From JADJLQ01 sp044227925 (GTDB lineage Bacteria > Bacteroidota > Bacteroidia > Chitinophagales > Saprospiraceae), in the NCBI GenBank assembly GCA_044227925.1, contig JBGAVW010000015.1, positions 22,106-86,105 on the forward strand: 64,000 bases of DNA, given 5' to 3'. A program made the position numbers and the translations under genes. Below the pieces are notes generated by a model. It was not told the DNA's origin, did not search any database, and was given only the letters and a program-made list of their open reading frames with translations. Below are positions 1 to 8,211 of this stretch, one piece after another (within the stretch, counting starts at the first letter, position 1; each line of letters begins with the position of its first letter).

Positions 1-206
1 TTTTTCAGGTCTTTAGCTACTTTTTCAGCCAGCTGTCTCCATGCGACTATATCGTGCCATTCTGTTTCTGTTTTCCATTCTCCATTTTTATCTCTGTAAT
101 TTTCATTTGTAGCCAGAGAGAATTTAGTCACTGCCGTACCTCCTTCCAGGTGTCTTATCTCAGGATCTCTGCCCAGATTTCCTATTAATGTTACTTTATT
201 GATCAT
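1..206 (-). CDS. ssb: Single-stranded DNA-binding protein, N-terminal part (cut by window edge)
   Basis: Single-stranded DNA-binding protein, which coats ssDNA during replication, recombination and repair. The minus strand from the ATG at 206 reads MINKVTLIGNLGRDPEIR, the canonical start of the SSB OB fold (beta strand 1 and the LIGNLGRDPE turn). It is followed by the TKFSLATNE strand and the W-H-D-I-V-A-W strand typical of the family. About 68 residues are present; the remainder, including the acidic tail that binds partners, lies beyond the left edge. The start is well supported because family members begin with exactly this M-x-N-K-V pattern. No Shine-Dalgarno sequence is visible, as is usual in Bacteroidota. 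Confidence 0.93.
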   Translation of the reverse strand, partial: MINKVTLIGNLGRDPEIRHLEGGTAVTKFSLATNENYRDKNGEWKTETEWHDIVAWRQLAEKVAKDLK

Positions 207-495
207 GATTTCAGTTGATTTAAAATTAATTCTTGCACAAATTACAGGATTATTTTTTCATATTTAAAAAATTGAAATATTTTTTACAATAGGGTTTAAA
301 GACCTGATATTCAGATATATATGTTGTGTTAATGAGTTTTATTTAGGCCTTGTCTGGTACTTATTTACTAACCTTTCTTTATTCTATGCGTACCGTTTAG
401 TACAGGAATCATTGTTAATTAACTTAAATCATGTACTTGGATACCCTGTAAACTGTTATTAATCATATGATTTAACCTCATTAATAAATTACATT

Positions 496-1968
496 ATGAA
501 AAAAACTACCTTAATCTTTCTTTCTGTATGTTGGCTGCTACAGCTAAGTGCACGTACCTTCATCATTTCTAATCTGGGAAATAATTTTTTACCCCAGGTC
601 ACCATTGCCCAGGTGGGCGATACCCTTGACTTCCAAATATCCGGGGCACACAATGCTATAGAAGTGGATAAACTAAATTGGTTAGCGAATCTTGTTATTC
701 CTAAAGTGAGTGGATTTACAATCCCTTTTGGTGGAGGTAAAATGGCAATGAGCTCATCAGGTGAGAAATATTTTATATGCAGTATTCATGCTTCTGTCGC
801 TATGAAAGGCATGATCGTGGTCTTACCTACATCCACAATCGCCTATACCGGATTTGAAGGCTCTGCCAACGAATGGATGGGTACTGGGATTGGACCATTA
901 ACAACTAATGATACAGCGCAGATATTGGCAGGTGATACGATTTCGGGTGTTGAAGATAATCCAGCGCAGGCCCGCATTTACGATGGTTTGAGATCATGGC
1001 AGGTAAATGATAGAGCTGACACTTTATTATTGGCCCCAATCCATACGGCGGGATATGATTCTTTGCAGCTGAAGTTTAGATTTTCAGCCACTGGTATCAA
1101 TCCGGGCCAGGGAGTGGATGAAAACGATTCCATATTGGTTTTCATCTCGCTTAACGACATTGCTTTCGGATCAAAACCCACTTTATTAATTACAGGAAAT
1201 AATAATAATACCTGGGGATTTGATGCGGATTCAATAATCCAGGTACAGGCTGATTCATTTACCAGGTATTCTGTGCCTTCAGGTACCGCGGATACTTCAA
1301 ACACTGCATCGGCTGCGATTATTCGTATTCCTTATTCCACTGTAATGGTGCGGGTCATGATAATTATGAAAAACAATCAAAACAAAGAAGTATGGAATAT
1401 GGATGCAATCACCCTGTGTGGGGTTAAAAGCCGTGCTTTGCCTTTGCAATACCAATTTCTGGTATTAGAAAAAACGATATCGGATGATGTAAAAATTAAC
1501 TGGTCAATTAAAAACAATGAGCCATGTGAATACCAATATATTCAGCGTAGTGGCACGGGTATACTATTCTCCGATATTTATAAAGTTAGTTGTAGTGAAA
1601 CTAACGAAAATGCATCCTTGCGATTTGTGGATTTGCATCCAAATCAGGGTGTTAATTACTACAGAATTAAGTCCCTTTTAGTAAGTGGTGAAATTTTATA
1701 TTCTGAGATTAAATCAATAGATATCCGTGCCAATGCAAAACGATATAAATTATATCCGACTATAGCAACAGACTATATTACCCTGATGAATTCAAGGCCG
1801 GATGAAATACAAGATATTCAAATTCATACTTTAAGTGGTGCAGTTATACCAAATTCTATAAAGTTGAAAGAACAAGGTTATTATATTGGGCACCTGACAG
1901 CTGGCGTATATAAATTAATCTGCCGGACCAAAACAGGATTGGAAGTATTGAGCTTTATAAAGATGTAA
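496..1968 (+). CDS. Secreted cupredoxin-like protein with T9SS sorting domain
   Basis: A 490-residue secreted protein with a signal peptide at residues 1-20. Residues about 20-110 resemble a plastocyanin/azurin-type cupredoxin: His52, then Cys95, His98 and Met103 in a YFICSIHASVAMKG motif, the spacing of a type 1 copper site. A middle region (about 115-320) looks like a beta-sandwich, cohesin/CUB-like segment. The last 75 residues form a Por_Secre_tail-type (T9SS type A) sorting domain, with the YPT start, a ...LSG... strand and the L-T-A-G-V-Y turn. Known: such tails direct export through the type IX secretion system and cell-surface attachment. Inferred: a surface copper protein, possibly for electron transfer or copper sensing. 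The middle region was not recognised. Confidence 0.8.
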   Translation: MKKTTLIFLSVCWLLQLSARTFIISNLGNNFLPQVTIAQVGDTLDFQISGAHNAIEVDKLNWLANLVIPKVSGFTIPFGGGKMAMSSSGEKYFICSIHASVAMKGMIVVLPTSTIAYTGFEGSANEWMGTGIGPLTTNDTAQILAGDTISGVEDNPAQARIYDGLRSWQVNDRADTLLLAPIHTAGYDSLQLKFRFSATGINPGQGVDENDSILVFISLNDIAFGSKPTLLITGNNNNTWGFDADSIIQVQADSFTRYSVPSGTADTSNTASAAIIRIPYSTVMVRVMIIMKNNQNKEVWNMDAITLCGVKSRALPLQYQFLVLEKTISDDVKINWSIKNNEPCEYQYIQRSGTGILFSDIYKVSCSETNENASLRFVDLHPNQGVNYYRIKSLLVSGEILYSEIKSIDIRANAKRYKLYPTIATDYITLMNSRPDEIQDIQIHTLSGAVIPNSIKLKEQGYYIGHLTAGVYKLICRTKTGLEVLSFIKM

Positions 1969-1977
1969 TTGATTTTA

Positions 1978-3297
1978 TTACACCTTAAGATCATGCAATT
2001 GGCTGCATTTTTTAAATTTAGGGGCTTTGCCTTTAAATTGATTATTACGCAAGTCCAATAATTGTAACTTGGGCAATTTGGTAAAATCCGTAATCTTTCC
2101 GGTTAGTTTATTATCACTTAATTTTAAAACCACCAGGTTGGGTATGGATGTAAAATCGGGCAGGGTGCCGGTAAGCATATTGTTATGCAGCAGGAGATTT
2201 TCTACAGCTGGCGTGCCGGAGAAATTGGGAATGACTCCATTTAACTGATTAAAACTTAAATCAATGGAGTTAAGCTTGATGCAAGATTTAAAATTCGGAA
2301 TGGAACCGGTCAGCTGATTTTGATGCAACCATAAAGTCCTTAACCTGGAAAAGCTAAACTCAGGTAATCCACCCGTTAATTGATTATTATTCAAAATAAT
2401 TTCTTCCAGGTTGGGCTGTTTTAAATTTGGGATGGATCCGGTAAAATTATTGGAAGATAGATTTAAATATTCCAGCTTAGGTTGTTTTGAGAAATCCGGA
2501 ATAGATCCCGACAATTTATTTTCGGAAAGATCAATGTATCTAAGGGCGGTAAAAAGTTCCATTGAAGGAATTTTACCTTCAACCTGTGTGCCTGAAATTC
2601 TGATTTTTTGTAATAGTGGGGTCTTGTCAAATGTGGGGATGCTGCCTGTAAGCTTGGGAGCTGAAATATCTATAGTGATTAAGTTTTTTGTTTTTTGAAA
2701 ATTTGGAATAATGCCTGTAAAATCCCCATCGAGAAAGAGCTCTTGCAGATTGGGATTTTTATCAAAACCGGGTATAGTCCCACCAATGTATGGCGAAGAA
2801 ATATCAAGATATTCCAATTCAATATAGCGCTCCAGAGTGGATAGGTCTCCGGTAAGTTCCTCAGATTTTATAATCAGTGCCTTTAGATTGGGCAGGCTGG
2901 CTAAAGGGGGTAATTTACCAGAGATTTTTTTGTCATCAAGCATTAATTGAACCAGGTTGGACATGGTAATGGAAGGAATAATCCCTTTTAGATTATTATT
3001 GCTCATGACCACTTCGGTAACGCACCCGGTTTTTGATACACTGACTCCATACCATTTGGAAATGGGTTCATTTAACTTCCAGGTTGTAAACCAATTGGGG
3101 CCATCCAATGAAGTATAAATCTTGATTAACTCAATAGAATCGGTAGTGCGGCTGCATTTGACCAAAGTAGTCGGTGCTGGCTTGGATACTTTTGGTTTTG
3201 GTTGGCTTTTCTTTTTTACCTGAGCCTGGCTTAAATTAATGCATATTAAAAAAAAGAGGAAAATGTTGGATACCTTGAATAAAACTCTGCAATTCAT
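1978..3297 (-). CDS. Secreted leucine-rich repeat protein
   Basis: A 439-residue protein with a signal peptide (residues 1-26, hydrophobic core IFLFFLICI, cleavage near SQAQ). A Lys/Pro-rich linker is followed by an LRRNT-like cap (DGPNWFTTW...KWYGVSV, about 65-95) and then about 15 leucine-rich repeats of 20-23 residues to the C-terminus. Many units end in L-T-G-S-I-P-x-F, the so-called plant-specific LRR consensus, which is also common in Bacteroidota secreted proteins. No catalytic domain or T9SS tail is evident. It is likely a surface or extracellular binding protein with unknown ligand. It is convergent with the cupredoxin gene, with 9 bases between the stops. Confidence 0.85.
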   Translation of the reverse strand: MNCRVLFKVSNIFLFFLICINLSQAQVKKKSQPKPKVSKPAPTTLVKCSRTTDSIELIKIYTSLDGPNWFTTWKLNEPISKWYGVSVSKTGCVTEVVMSNNNLKGIIPSITMSNLVQLMLDDKKISGKLPPLASLPNLKALIIKSEELTGDLSTLERYIELEYLDISSPYIGGTIPGFDKNPNLQELFLDGDFTGIIPNFQKTKNLITIDISAPKLTGSIPTFDKTPLLQKIRISGTQVEGKIPSMELFTALRYIDLSENKLSGSIPDFSKQPKLEYLNLSSNNFTGSIPNLKQPNLEEIILNNNQLTGGLPEFSFSRLRTLWLHQNQLTGSIPNFKSCIKLNSIDLSFNQLNGVIPNFSGTPAVENLLLHNNMLTGTLPDFTSIPNLVVLKLSDNKLTGKITDFTKLPKLQLLDLRNNQFKGKAPKFKKCSQLHDLKV

Positions 3298-3320
3298 TGC
3301 ACAAAGAAACTGGTATTCTA

Positions 3321-4076
3321 TCAGGCTTTTACTATTTTTTTATGTATTTCTTTTACTTTTTGCTGGATATCATTAATGCGATCATCGACATAAGTTTCAA
3401 CACTTTGTTTCATATCCTGGAACCCAATGTGCGCTTTGTATTGCCATAATTCAGCAACCTGGCTAAAGGGCAGAGTATAAGGTTCATAATAACCATTGTC
3501 TGAGATCAATTGTAATTCTCTTTTTTCCTTATGTATTCTTACCCTTTTGTATACAACACCTTCATCTTTGTGGATGACAATGTAGGTATTGTCATTTTTT
3601 ATATCGTTTAATTTTTCCACATATTGACCGATGATGATAGTACCGCTTTCAAGGGGTAACATGGAGTCCCCATATATTTCAAATGCACGATAAGTACCTT
3701 GATGTAATTTCGGTAGTGAGAGTTTTGGTAATTTTTTTACATACTGTGGATCCTGAAAGGATTCTAAATAGCCGGCGGCTGCTTTGACATCCACCAATTC
3801 TATATTCTGTCTATTTCCCAAATCAACTGTAACAGCCAATACTTTAAAGTCACGATCCAAGGACCGTGGCTGCAATTCGTCTAACTGATGTCTCAATAAA
3901 TCATCCAGTCCTACATTAAAATATTTTGCAATTTTTATCAATGTATTGATATTGGGTTCAGTATGATTTCGTTCATAATCACCTAATGTGGTACGAGGCA
4001 ATCCTAAATCATCAGCAGCTTGCTGTTGAGAAATTTTTTTTACCTCACGTAAATATTTTAAATTATCTCCAAACAT
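3321..4076 (-). CDS. XRE-family transcriptional repressor with S24 (LexA-like) peptidase domain
   Basis: A 251-residue two-domain regulator. Residues 4-60 are an XRE helix-turn-helix (SQQQAADDLGLPRTTLGDYE). Residues about 98-220 are a LexA/S24 peptidase-like domain with a likely Ala101-Gly102 self-cleavage site (KAAAGY), catalytic Ser138 in YGDSM and Lys177 in VVYKR. Family knowledge: such proteins autoregulate and may be inactivated by cleavage in response to DNA damage. The start at 4076 is preferred over a longer frame from 4313, because the upstream part translates the promoter/operator repeats and has no domain. Its promoter carries two direct repeats that fit autorepression. The gene is divergent from the YhhQ-like transporter gene. 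The regulon beyond itself is unknown. Confidence 0.88.
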   Translation of the reverse strand: MFGDNLKYLREVKKISQQQAADDLGLPRTTLGDYERNHTEPNINTLIKIAKYFNVGLDDLLRHQLDELQPRSLDRDFKVLAVTVDLGNRQNIELVDVKAAAGYLESFQDPQYVKKLPKLSLPKLHQGTYRAFEIYGDSMLPLESGTIIIGQYVEKLNDIKNDNTYIVIHKDEGVVYKRVRIHKEKRELQLISDNGYYEPYTLPFSQVAELWQYKAHIGFQDMKQSVETYVDDRINDIQQKVKEIHKKIVKA

Positions 4077-4086
4077 AGTATTACCG

Positions 4087-4120
4087 AATATTTCGACAAA
4101 AATAATATAATATTTCGACA
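4087..4120 (-). promoter_or_regulatory. Probable autoregulatory operator: two 12-bp direct repeats, 22-bp period
   Basis: The sequence TGTCGAAATATT (minus strand) occurs perfectly twice, at 4120-4109 and 4098-4087. The period of 22 bp is about two helical turns, so both sites face the same side of the DNA. One copy lies in the -33/-7 spacer and the other overlaps the end of the -7 box and the predicted start of transcription. The placement directly upstream of an XRE-S24 gene suggests repressor binding. Confidence 0.6.
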
Positions 4121-4127
4121 TAGGCAA
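4097..4127 (-). promoter_or_regulatory. Promoter of the XRE-S24 repressor gene
   Basis: On the minus strand a -33 TTG (4127-4125) and a -7 box TATTTTTG (4104-4097) are separated by 20 bases, matching the Bacteroidota sigma-ABfr consensus TTG-N17-23-TAnnTTTG exactly. The predicted transcription start is near 4091, about 15 bases before the chosen ATG. Both TGTCGAAATATT repeats overlap it. Confidence 0.7.
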
Positions 4128-4270
4128 GGTGGTAAGTGATAATGGGTAATGAACATAGAGTAAAGGGCACTGGCAGTGTGTATGGGCAAAAGAAGGGGTA
4201 GGGGCAAAAGCCAAAGGACGAAGTACATCCGGATTTGTCCTGCAGGGCAATTGGATTAGAAAATGCGGTT

Positions 4271-4302
4271 TTGAATAATTAGCTGTTCCTTGCGTACATT
4301 TG
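4271..4302 (+). promoter_or_regulatory. Promoter of the YhhQ-like transporter gene
   Basis: TTG at 4271-4273, a 21-base spacer and TACATTTG at 4295-4302 match the Bacteroidota promoter consensus. The ATG of the transporter gene starts at 4308, only 6 bases after the -7 box, so the transcript should begin at or next to the start codon and be leaderless or nearly so. Confidence 0.6.
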
Positions 4303-4307
4303 TAAAT

Positions 4308-5117
4308 ATGCAATCATTTATTTCCAACAAAGCCTACAGATTATTCCTGGTTTTAGGTGGATTTTTTATAGCTAATGCAGTCACAGCAGAATTTATTGGT
4401 GTAAAAATATTTTCCCTTGAGCGTACCCTGGGATTAAATCCTGTCAAACTCCATTTTTTTGGGAATGATGGGCTTTCATTTAATATGTCAGCCGGAGTGA
4501 TTTTGTGGCCATTTGTGTTTGTGATGACCGATTTGATTAATGAGTATTTTGGAAGAAAGGGGGTTCGTTTTTTGACTTTTTTAGCGGCTGCATTGATTGC
4601 GTATGCATTTATTATGGTCTTTATCACTACCCGGACTACTCCTGCTGATTTTTGGCCTACCTCTCATATTCAATCGGGATGGCCTCTGGAAAAGCAAGAA
4701 CTGGTAAAGTCAAAAGTAAGTGATTACAACTATGCATTTAACCTGGTATTTGGACAGGGTTTGTGGATCATTATAGGATCATTGGTTGCATTTTTAATAG
4801 GTCAATTAATAGATGTCATTGTTTTTCATAAAATAAAAGATTATACCGGAGATGGAAAATTTCTGTACCGGGCTACAGGGTCAACCTTAGTATCCCAATT
4901 CATTGATAGCTTTGTGGTATTGTTTATTGCTTTTTATGTAGGGGCAAACTGGAAATTAGGCACCGTATTGGCCATAGGACTAGTAAACTATATTTATAAA
5001 TTATCTATGGTGTTTGTAATGATACCTTTGTTGGTCATCATTCACAGATGGATAGACCGGTACCTTGGTAAGGATCTTGCTCAACAATTAAAATATGAAG
5101 CCCGAAATCTAAGATAA
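4308..5117 (+). CDS. YhhQ/VUT family transporter (queuosine-precursor transporter type)
   Basis: A 269-residue integral membrane protein with about six hydrophobic segments. It has the family signatures FVFVMTDLINEYFG near residue 65 and STLVSQFIDSFVVLFIAFY near residue 190. Known: YhhQ/VUT proteins import queuosine precursors (preQ0/preQ1), although this Bacteroidota subgroup has a longer loop (about 105-140) than E. coli YhhQ. The ATG at 4308 is preferred to an upstream in-frame codon at 4290 because the -7 promoter box lies between them. The stop overlaps the next start (TAATG at 5115-5119), so it is translationally coupled to the CtlX-like gene. No queuosine biosynthesis gene is nearby. 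Confidence 0.8.
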   Translation: MQSFISNKAYRLFLVLGGFFIANAVTAEFIGVKIFSLERTLGLNPVKLHFFGNDGLSFNMSAGVILWPFVFVMTDLINEYFGRKGVRFLTFLAAALIAYAFIMVFITTRTTPADFWPTSHIQSGWPLEKQELVKSKVSDYNYAFNLVFGQGLWIIIGSLVAFLIGQLIDVIVFHKIKDYTGDGKFLYRATGSTLVSQFIDSFVVLFIAFYVGANWKLGTVLAIGLVNYIYKLSMVFVMIPLLVIIHRWIDRYLGKDLAQQLKYEARNLR

Positions 5118-6049
5118 TGAATAAAGAGGCACAATGTACCGATACCGTAATGATGGTGAGACCGGCCTGCTTTGGGTTTAATGATCAGACGGCCGTTTCA
5201 AATTCATTTCAGAAAAACGACGACACTTTATCCAAAGCAGAAATTCAAAAACATGCTTTGGCCGAGTTTGATATATTGGTTGATGCATTGAGGGATCATG
5301 GAATTACAGTAATGCAGGTTGAAGACACTCCTTATCCTGTAAAACCGGATGCGGTATTTCCTAATAATTGGATTACCACTCACAGTGATGGTGTTCTGAT
5401 TACGTACCCCATGTATACAACTAATCGCAGAGCGGAGCGTAGAGAGGATATCATCTCATGGGTCGAAAAAAAATATAAGGTAAAACAACGTTATTCATTT
5501 GAAGGATTTGAAGAGGAGGGATTAATCCTGGAAGGTACAGGTAGTATGGTTTTGGATAGGGAAAATCAAATCCTGTATGCTTGCCTGAGTCCGCGTACAG
5601 ATCCATCATTATTAGACCGGTTTGCATTACTGAGAAAATATGCTAAAGTAGTCTTTACTGCTGCTGACGAGGATTCTAATCCGGTATATCATACCAATGT
5701 GATTATGGCTGTGGGTAAACAGGAAGCCATCCTGTGTACTGAATGTATTCAGAATGATGCGGAAAAAAAGGCAGTAATTGATTCAATTCATTCATCAGGA
5801 AAAACATTGATCGAAATCACCTGGTCACAAGTATTGAATTTTGCCGGCAATATGTTGCAGCTCAGGAATTCAGCCGGAGACCTGTATTGGGTAATGTCAT
5901 CAACAGCATTTCTTTCATTGACCAGCGAACAGAAGACCAAGTTACAAAAGCAAGCCCGGATTATCCATTCCGCTATACCTACTATTGAAAAATATGGTGG
6001 TGGCAGTGTGCGATGTATGCTTGCTGAAATCTTTTTAGAAGAGAAGTAA
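5117..6049 (+). CDS. ctlX: Citrulline hydrolase-like amidinotransferase-fold protein (CtlX family)
   Basis: A 310-residue member of the guanidino-group-modifying enzyme superfamily (amidinotransferase/DDAH fold). Visible features: the substrate-binding DAVFPNNW motif (78-85), Glu/Gly-rich E-G-T-G-S-M-V (139-145), catalytic His192 in VYHTNV and nucleophile Cys300 in GGGSVRCML, ten residues before the end. Family knowledge: CtlX proteins hydrolyse citrulline to ornithine and ammonium carbamate; related enzymes act on arginine or dimethylarginine. An arginase-type gene lies convergently just downstream, which fits arginine/citrulline breakdown. The exact substrate cannot be read from the sequence. 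It is translationally coupled to the upstream transporter gene. Confidence 0.82.
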   Translation: MNKEAQCTDTVMMVRPACFGFNDQTAVSNSFQKNDDTLSKAEIQKHALAEFDILVDALRDHGITVMQVEDTPYPVKPDAVFPNNWITTHSDGVLITYPMYTTNRRAERREDIISWVEKKYKVKQRYSFEGFEEEGLILEGTGSMVLDRENQILYACLSPRTDPSLLDRFALLRKYAKVVFTAADEDSNPVYHTNVIMAVGKQEAILCTECIQNDAEKKAVIDSIHSSGKTLIEITWSQVLNFAGNMLQLRNSAGDLYWVMSSTAFLSLTSEQKTKLQKQARIIHSAIPTIEKYGGGSVRCMLAEIFLEEK

Positions 6050-6069
6050 TTTTATTTCAAATCTGTTTT

Positions 6070-6861
6070 TCAGACCATCACACTTACCAATTCCTTTATT
6101 AATTTATAGGCAACCATGGCTGTCGTATCATGTATATCGCGCATGGGATTATATTCGACTATATCAGCCCCTGCAATAGGAACAGGAATGTCTTGGATGA
6201 TTTTAATTAATTCTCTGGTGGTCATACCGCCCGGTTCGTGATGGGAGACCCCGGGAGCAAAAGCCGGGTCGAGTACATCCAAATCCAATGAAATATACAA
6301 TGGAGATTTTAGAGTAGCTATAAAATCATAATTAAAATCTTTCATTTCAATGATTTGTACATTGTATTTAGCTGCCTGTTCCCGCTGGTGTCTGTTCAAT
6401 GTCCTGATCCCTACCTGTGTGAGCGATTGGAGTTTATTTTTTTCCATTAACCGAGCAAATGGGGAAGCATGGGAGTAGGGGTTATTGTCAAAATTTTCGT
6501 ACAAATCACCATGAGCATCGAGGTGCAGTACATGTAATTCCTGGTAAATGGAAGTATATGCATCGATGATGGGATAGGAGATAGAATGATCCCCGCCTAG
6601 AGAAATAATTTTATGATCAGGTCCTAACTCATTGATAATGCTGTTTTTTATGGTATGGAATGCATTTTCAGGATTAGAATCTCCAAATAAAAGATCCCCC
6701 ATATCCAAATAATTTCGACCTTTTTTTATTTCAATTCCATTTTCACTGAAAGGATTTGCTGAGCCCTCGGTGTCCATCAGCCTGATTCGTGCCGGGGCCA
6801 GTGCAGGGCCTTTTAAAAATGAGGAATTACCATCAAACGGGATACCAAGCAGTTTTATCAT
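6070..6861 (-). CDS. Arginase/agmatinase family ureohydrolase
   Basis: A 263-residue Mn-dependent ureohydrolase. The three metal-binding motifs are clear: SLGGDHS (about residue 87), LHLDAHGDLY (about 112) and SLDLDVLDPAFAPG (about 190). GIPFDGNSS at the N-terminus is also typical. Members hydrolyse arginine, agmatine, formiminoglutamate or guanidine derivatives; the sequence alone does not choose between them. The compact length is closer to the agmatinase branch than to eukaryotic arginase. It converges with the CtlX gene (20 bases between the stops), suggesting a shared role in arginine-related nitrogen metabolism, which is inference from position. Confidence 0.85.
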   Translation of the reverse strand: MIKLLGIPFDGNSSFLKGPALAPARIRLMDTEGSANPFSENGIEIKKGRNYLDMGDLLFGDSNPENAFHTIKNSIINELGPDHKIISLGGDHSISYPIIDAYTSIYQELHVLHLDAHGDLYENFDNNPYSHASPFARLMEKNKLQSLTQVGIRTLNRHQREQAAKYNVQIIEMKDFNYDFIATLKSPLYISLDLDVLDPAFAPGVSHHEPGGMTTRELIKIIQDIPVPIAGADIVEYNPMRDIHDTTAMVAYKLIKELVSVMV

Positions 6862-6996
6862 TTTTCGTAATCAAAGTAATGTTTTTTTTTATTCGATAAT
6901 AGCCATTTGATTTAATATTTGTTTGAATACATAAAAAAGCAGTATTACATTTATATATTTATTTGACGGTCGATACTAAATTCAGAGCAGTAAATC

Positions 6997-8211
6997 ATGA
7001 AAGTACTTTTTTTTACACGGGAATACCCCCCTTATGTGTATGGAGGGGCTGGCGTGCATGTGGAATACCTGGCCAAAGAACTTTCCAGCTTAATGGATGT
7101 TGAAGTGCGTTGTTTTGGAGATCAGCAAATAGTGGATACCGCATTGCAGGTAAATGGGTTTAAATCGGATTTGCATACATTAGCTCAAACCAAGCCAGAG
7201 CTTGTGCCGATTTTTACTACGATAAATACCTGTCTTCAAATGAATGGGGGTGTCGTCGATGCTGACTTAGTACACTGTCATACCTGGTATGCACAGTTTG
7301 CGGGTATTCTTGCCAAGCTATGTTATGGAACTCCATTGGTACTTACCACGCATTCTCTGGAACCTCTTAGACCATGGAAGAGAGAACAATTGGGAAGGGG
7401 ATACGATGCATCATCGTGGATCGAAAAGACGGCAATTGAAATGGCAGATGCTGTAATTGCTGTGTCAGAAGAGACAAAACAAGATGTATTACAATATTTT
7501 AATGTAGACGAAAATAAAGTATCAGTAATTTACAATGGTATAGACCTGGATGAGTACAATGTCACCAGTGATACTTCAGCCCTGGAAAAATATGGAGTAG
7601 ATAAATCCCAGCCCTATGTACTATTTGTTGGTCGGATCACCCGGCAGAAAGGTATCATTCACCTGGTTAATGCAATCAAATACATCCAACCGGATACTCA
7701 AATAGTGTTGTGCGCCGGAGCTCCAGATACAGAGGAGATTGGCCGTGAAATGAAAGAGAGGGTAGAGCAGGTTCAAAAAACCAGAAAGAATGTGATCTGG
7801 ATAGCCGAAATGGTTAGCAAAAAGGATGTAATACAATTATATTCGCATGCTGCAGTTTTTTGTTGCCCATCAATCTATGAACCATTTGGAATCATCAATA
7901 TTGAGGCCATGGCATGCAATACGGCGGTGGTAGCCAGTAGCGTTGGCGGAATAAAGGAAGTAGTAACCAACGAAACAGGAATACTCATTCCACTGTTACA
8001 AGATAAAACCGCCCCGTTTGAGGCATCTGATCCTGACCAATTTGCAAGGGACCTGGCAGCCGGGATCAATACCTTGATGGACAATGAAGAATTGAGGAAT
8101 AGGATGGGGTCGAACGGTAGAAAACGCGTGGAAAAATATTTTGATTGGAAGGCAATAGCAAAACAAACAGAAGAATTGTATAATAAAATCTTGAATCATG
8201 ATAAAAGATGA
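6997..8211 (+). CDS. GT4 glycogen synthase / maltose-1-phosphate synthase-like glycosyltransferase
   Basis: A 404-residue GT-B glycosyltransferase of the short actinobacterial type (glgA_Coryne/GlgM group), not the roughly 480-residue GT5 GlgA. Motifs: REYPPYVYGGAGVHVEYLA (donor/acceptor loop, 9-27), HCHTWYAQF, VGRITRQKG (about 211) and the nucleotide-sugar E-x7-E motif EPFGIINIEA (about 292). Known members use ADP-glucose to make alpha-1,4-glucan or maltose-1-phosphate. The start of glgC overlaps its last 14 bases, giving tight coupling between donor synthesis and donor use. The 5' region 6862-6996 is AT-rich and contains no clear promoter match. Confidence 0.85.
   Translation: MKVLFFTREYPPYVYGGAGVHVEYLAKELSSLMDVEVRCFGDQQIVDTALQVNGFKSDLHTLAQTKPELVPIFTTINTCLQMNGGVVDADLVHCHTWYAQFAGILAKLCYGTPLVLTTHSLEPLRPWKREQLGRGYDASSWIEKTAIEMADAVIAVSEETKQDVLQYFNVDENKVSVIYNGIDLDEYNVTSDTSALEKYGVDKSQPYVLFVGRITRQKGIIHLVNAIKYIQPDTQIVLCAGAPDTEEIGREMKERVEQVQKTRKNVIWIAEMVSKKDVIQLYSHAAVFCCPSIYEPFGIINIEAMACNTAVVASSVGGIKEVVTNETGILIPLLQDKTAPFEASDPDQFARDLAAGINTLMDNEELRNRMGSNGRKRVEKYFDWKAIAKQTEELYNKILNHDKR

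Noticed and set aside
4130..4313. Longer start for the XRE-S24 gene at 4313
   Set aside because: The extension would translate promoter and operator repeats and shows no domain; start at 4076 is better.
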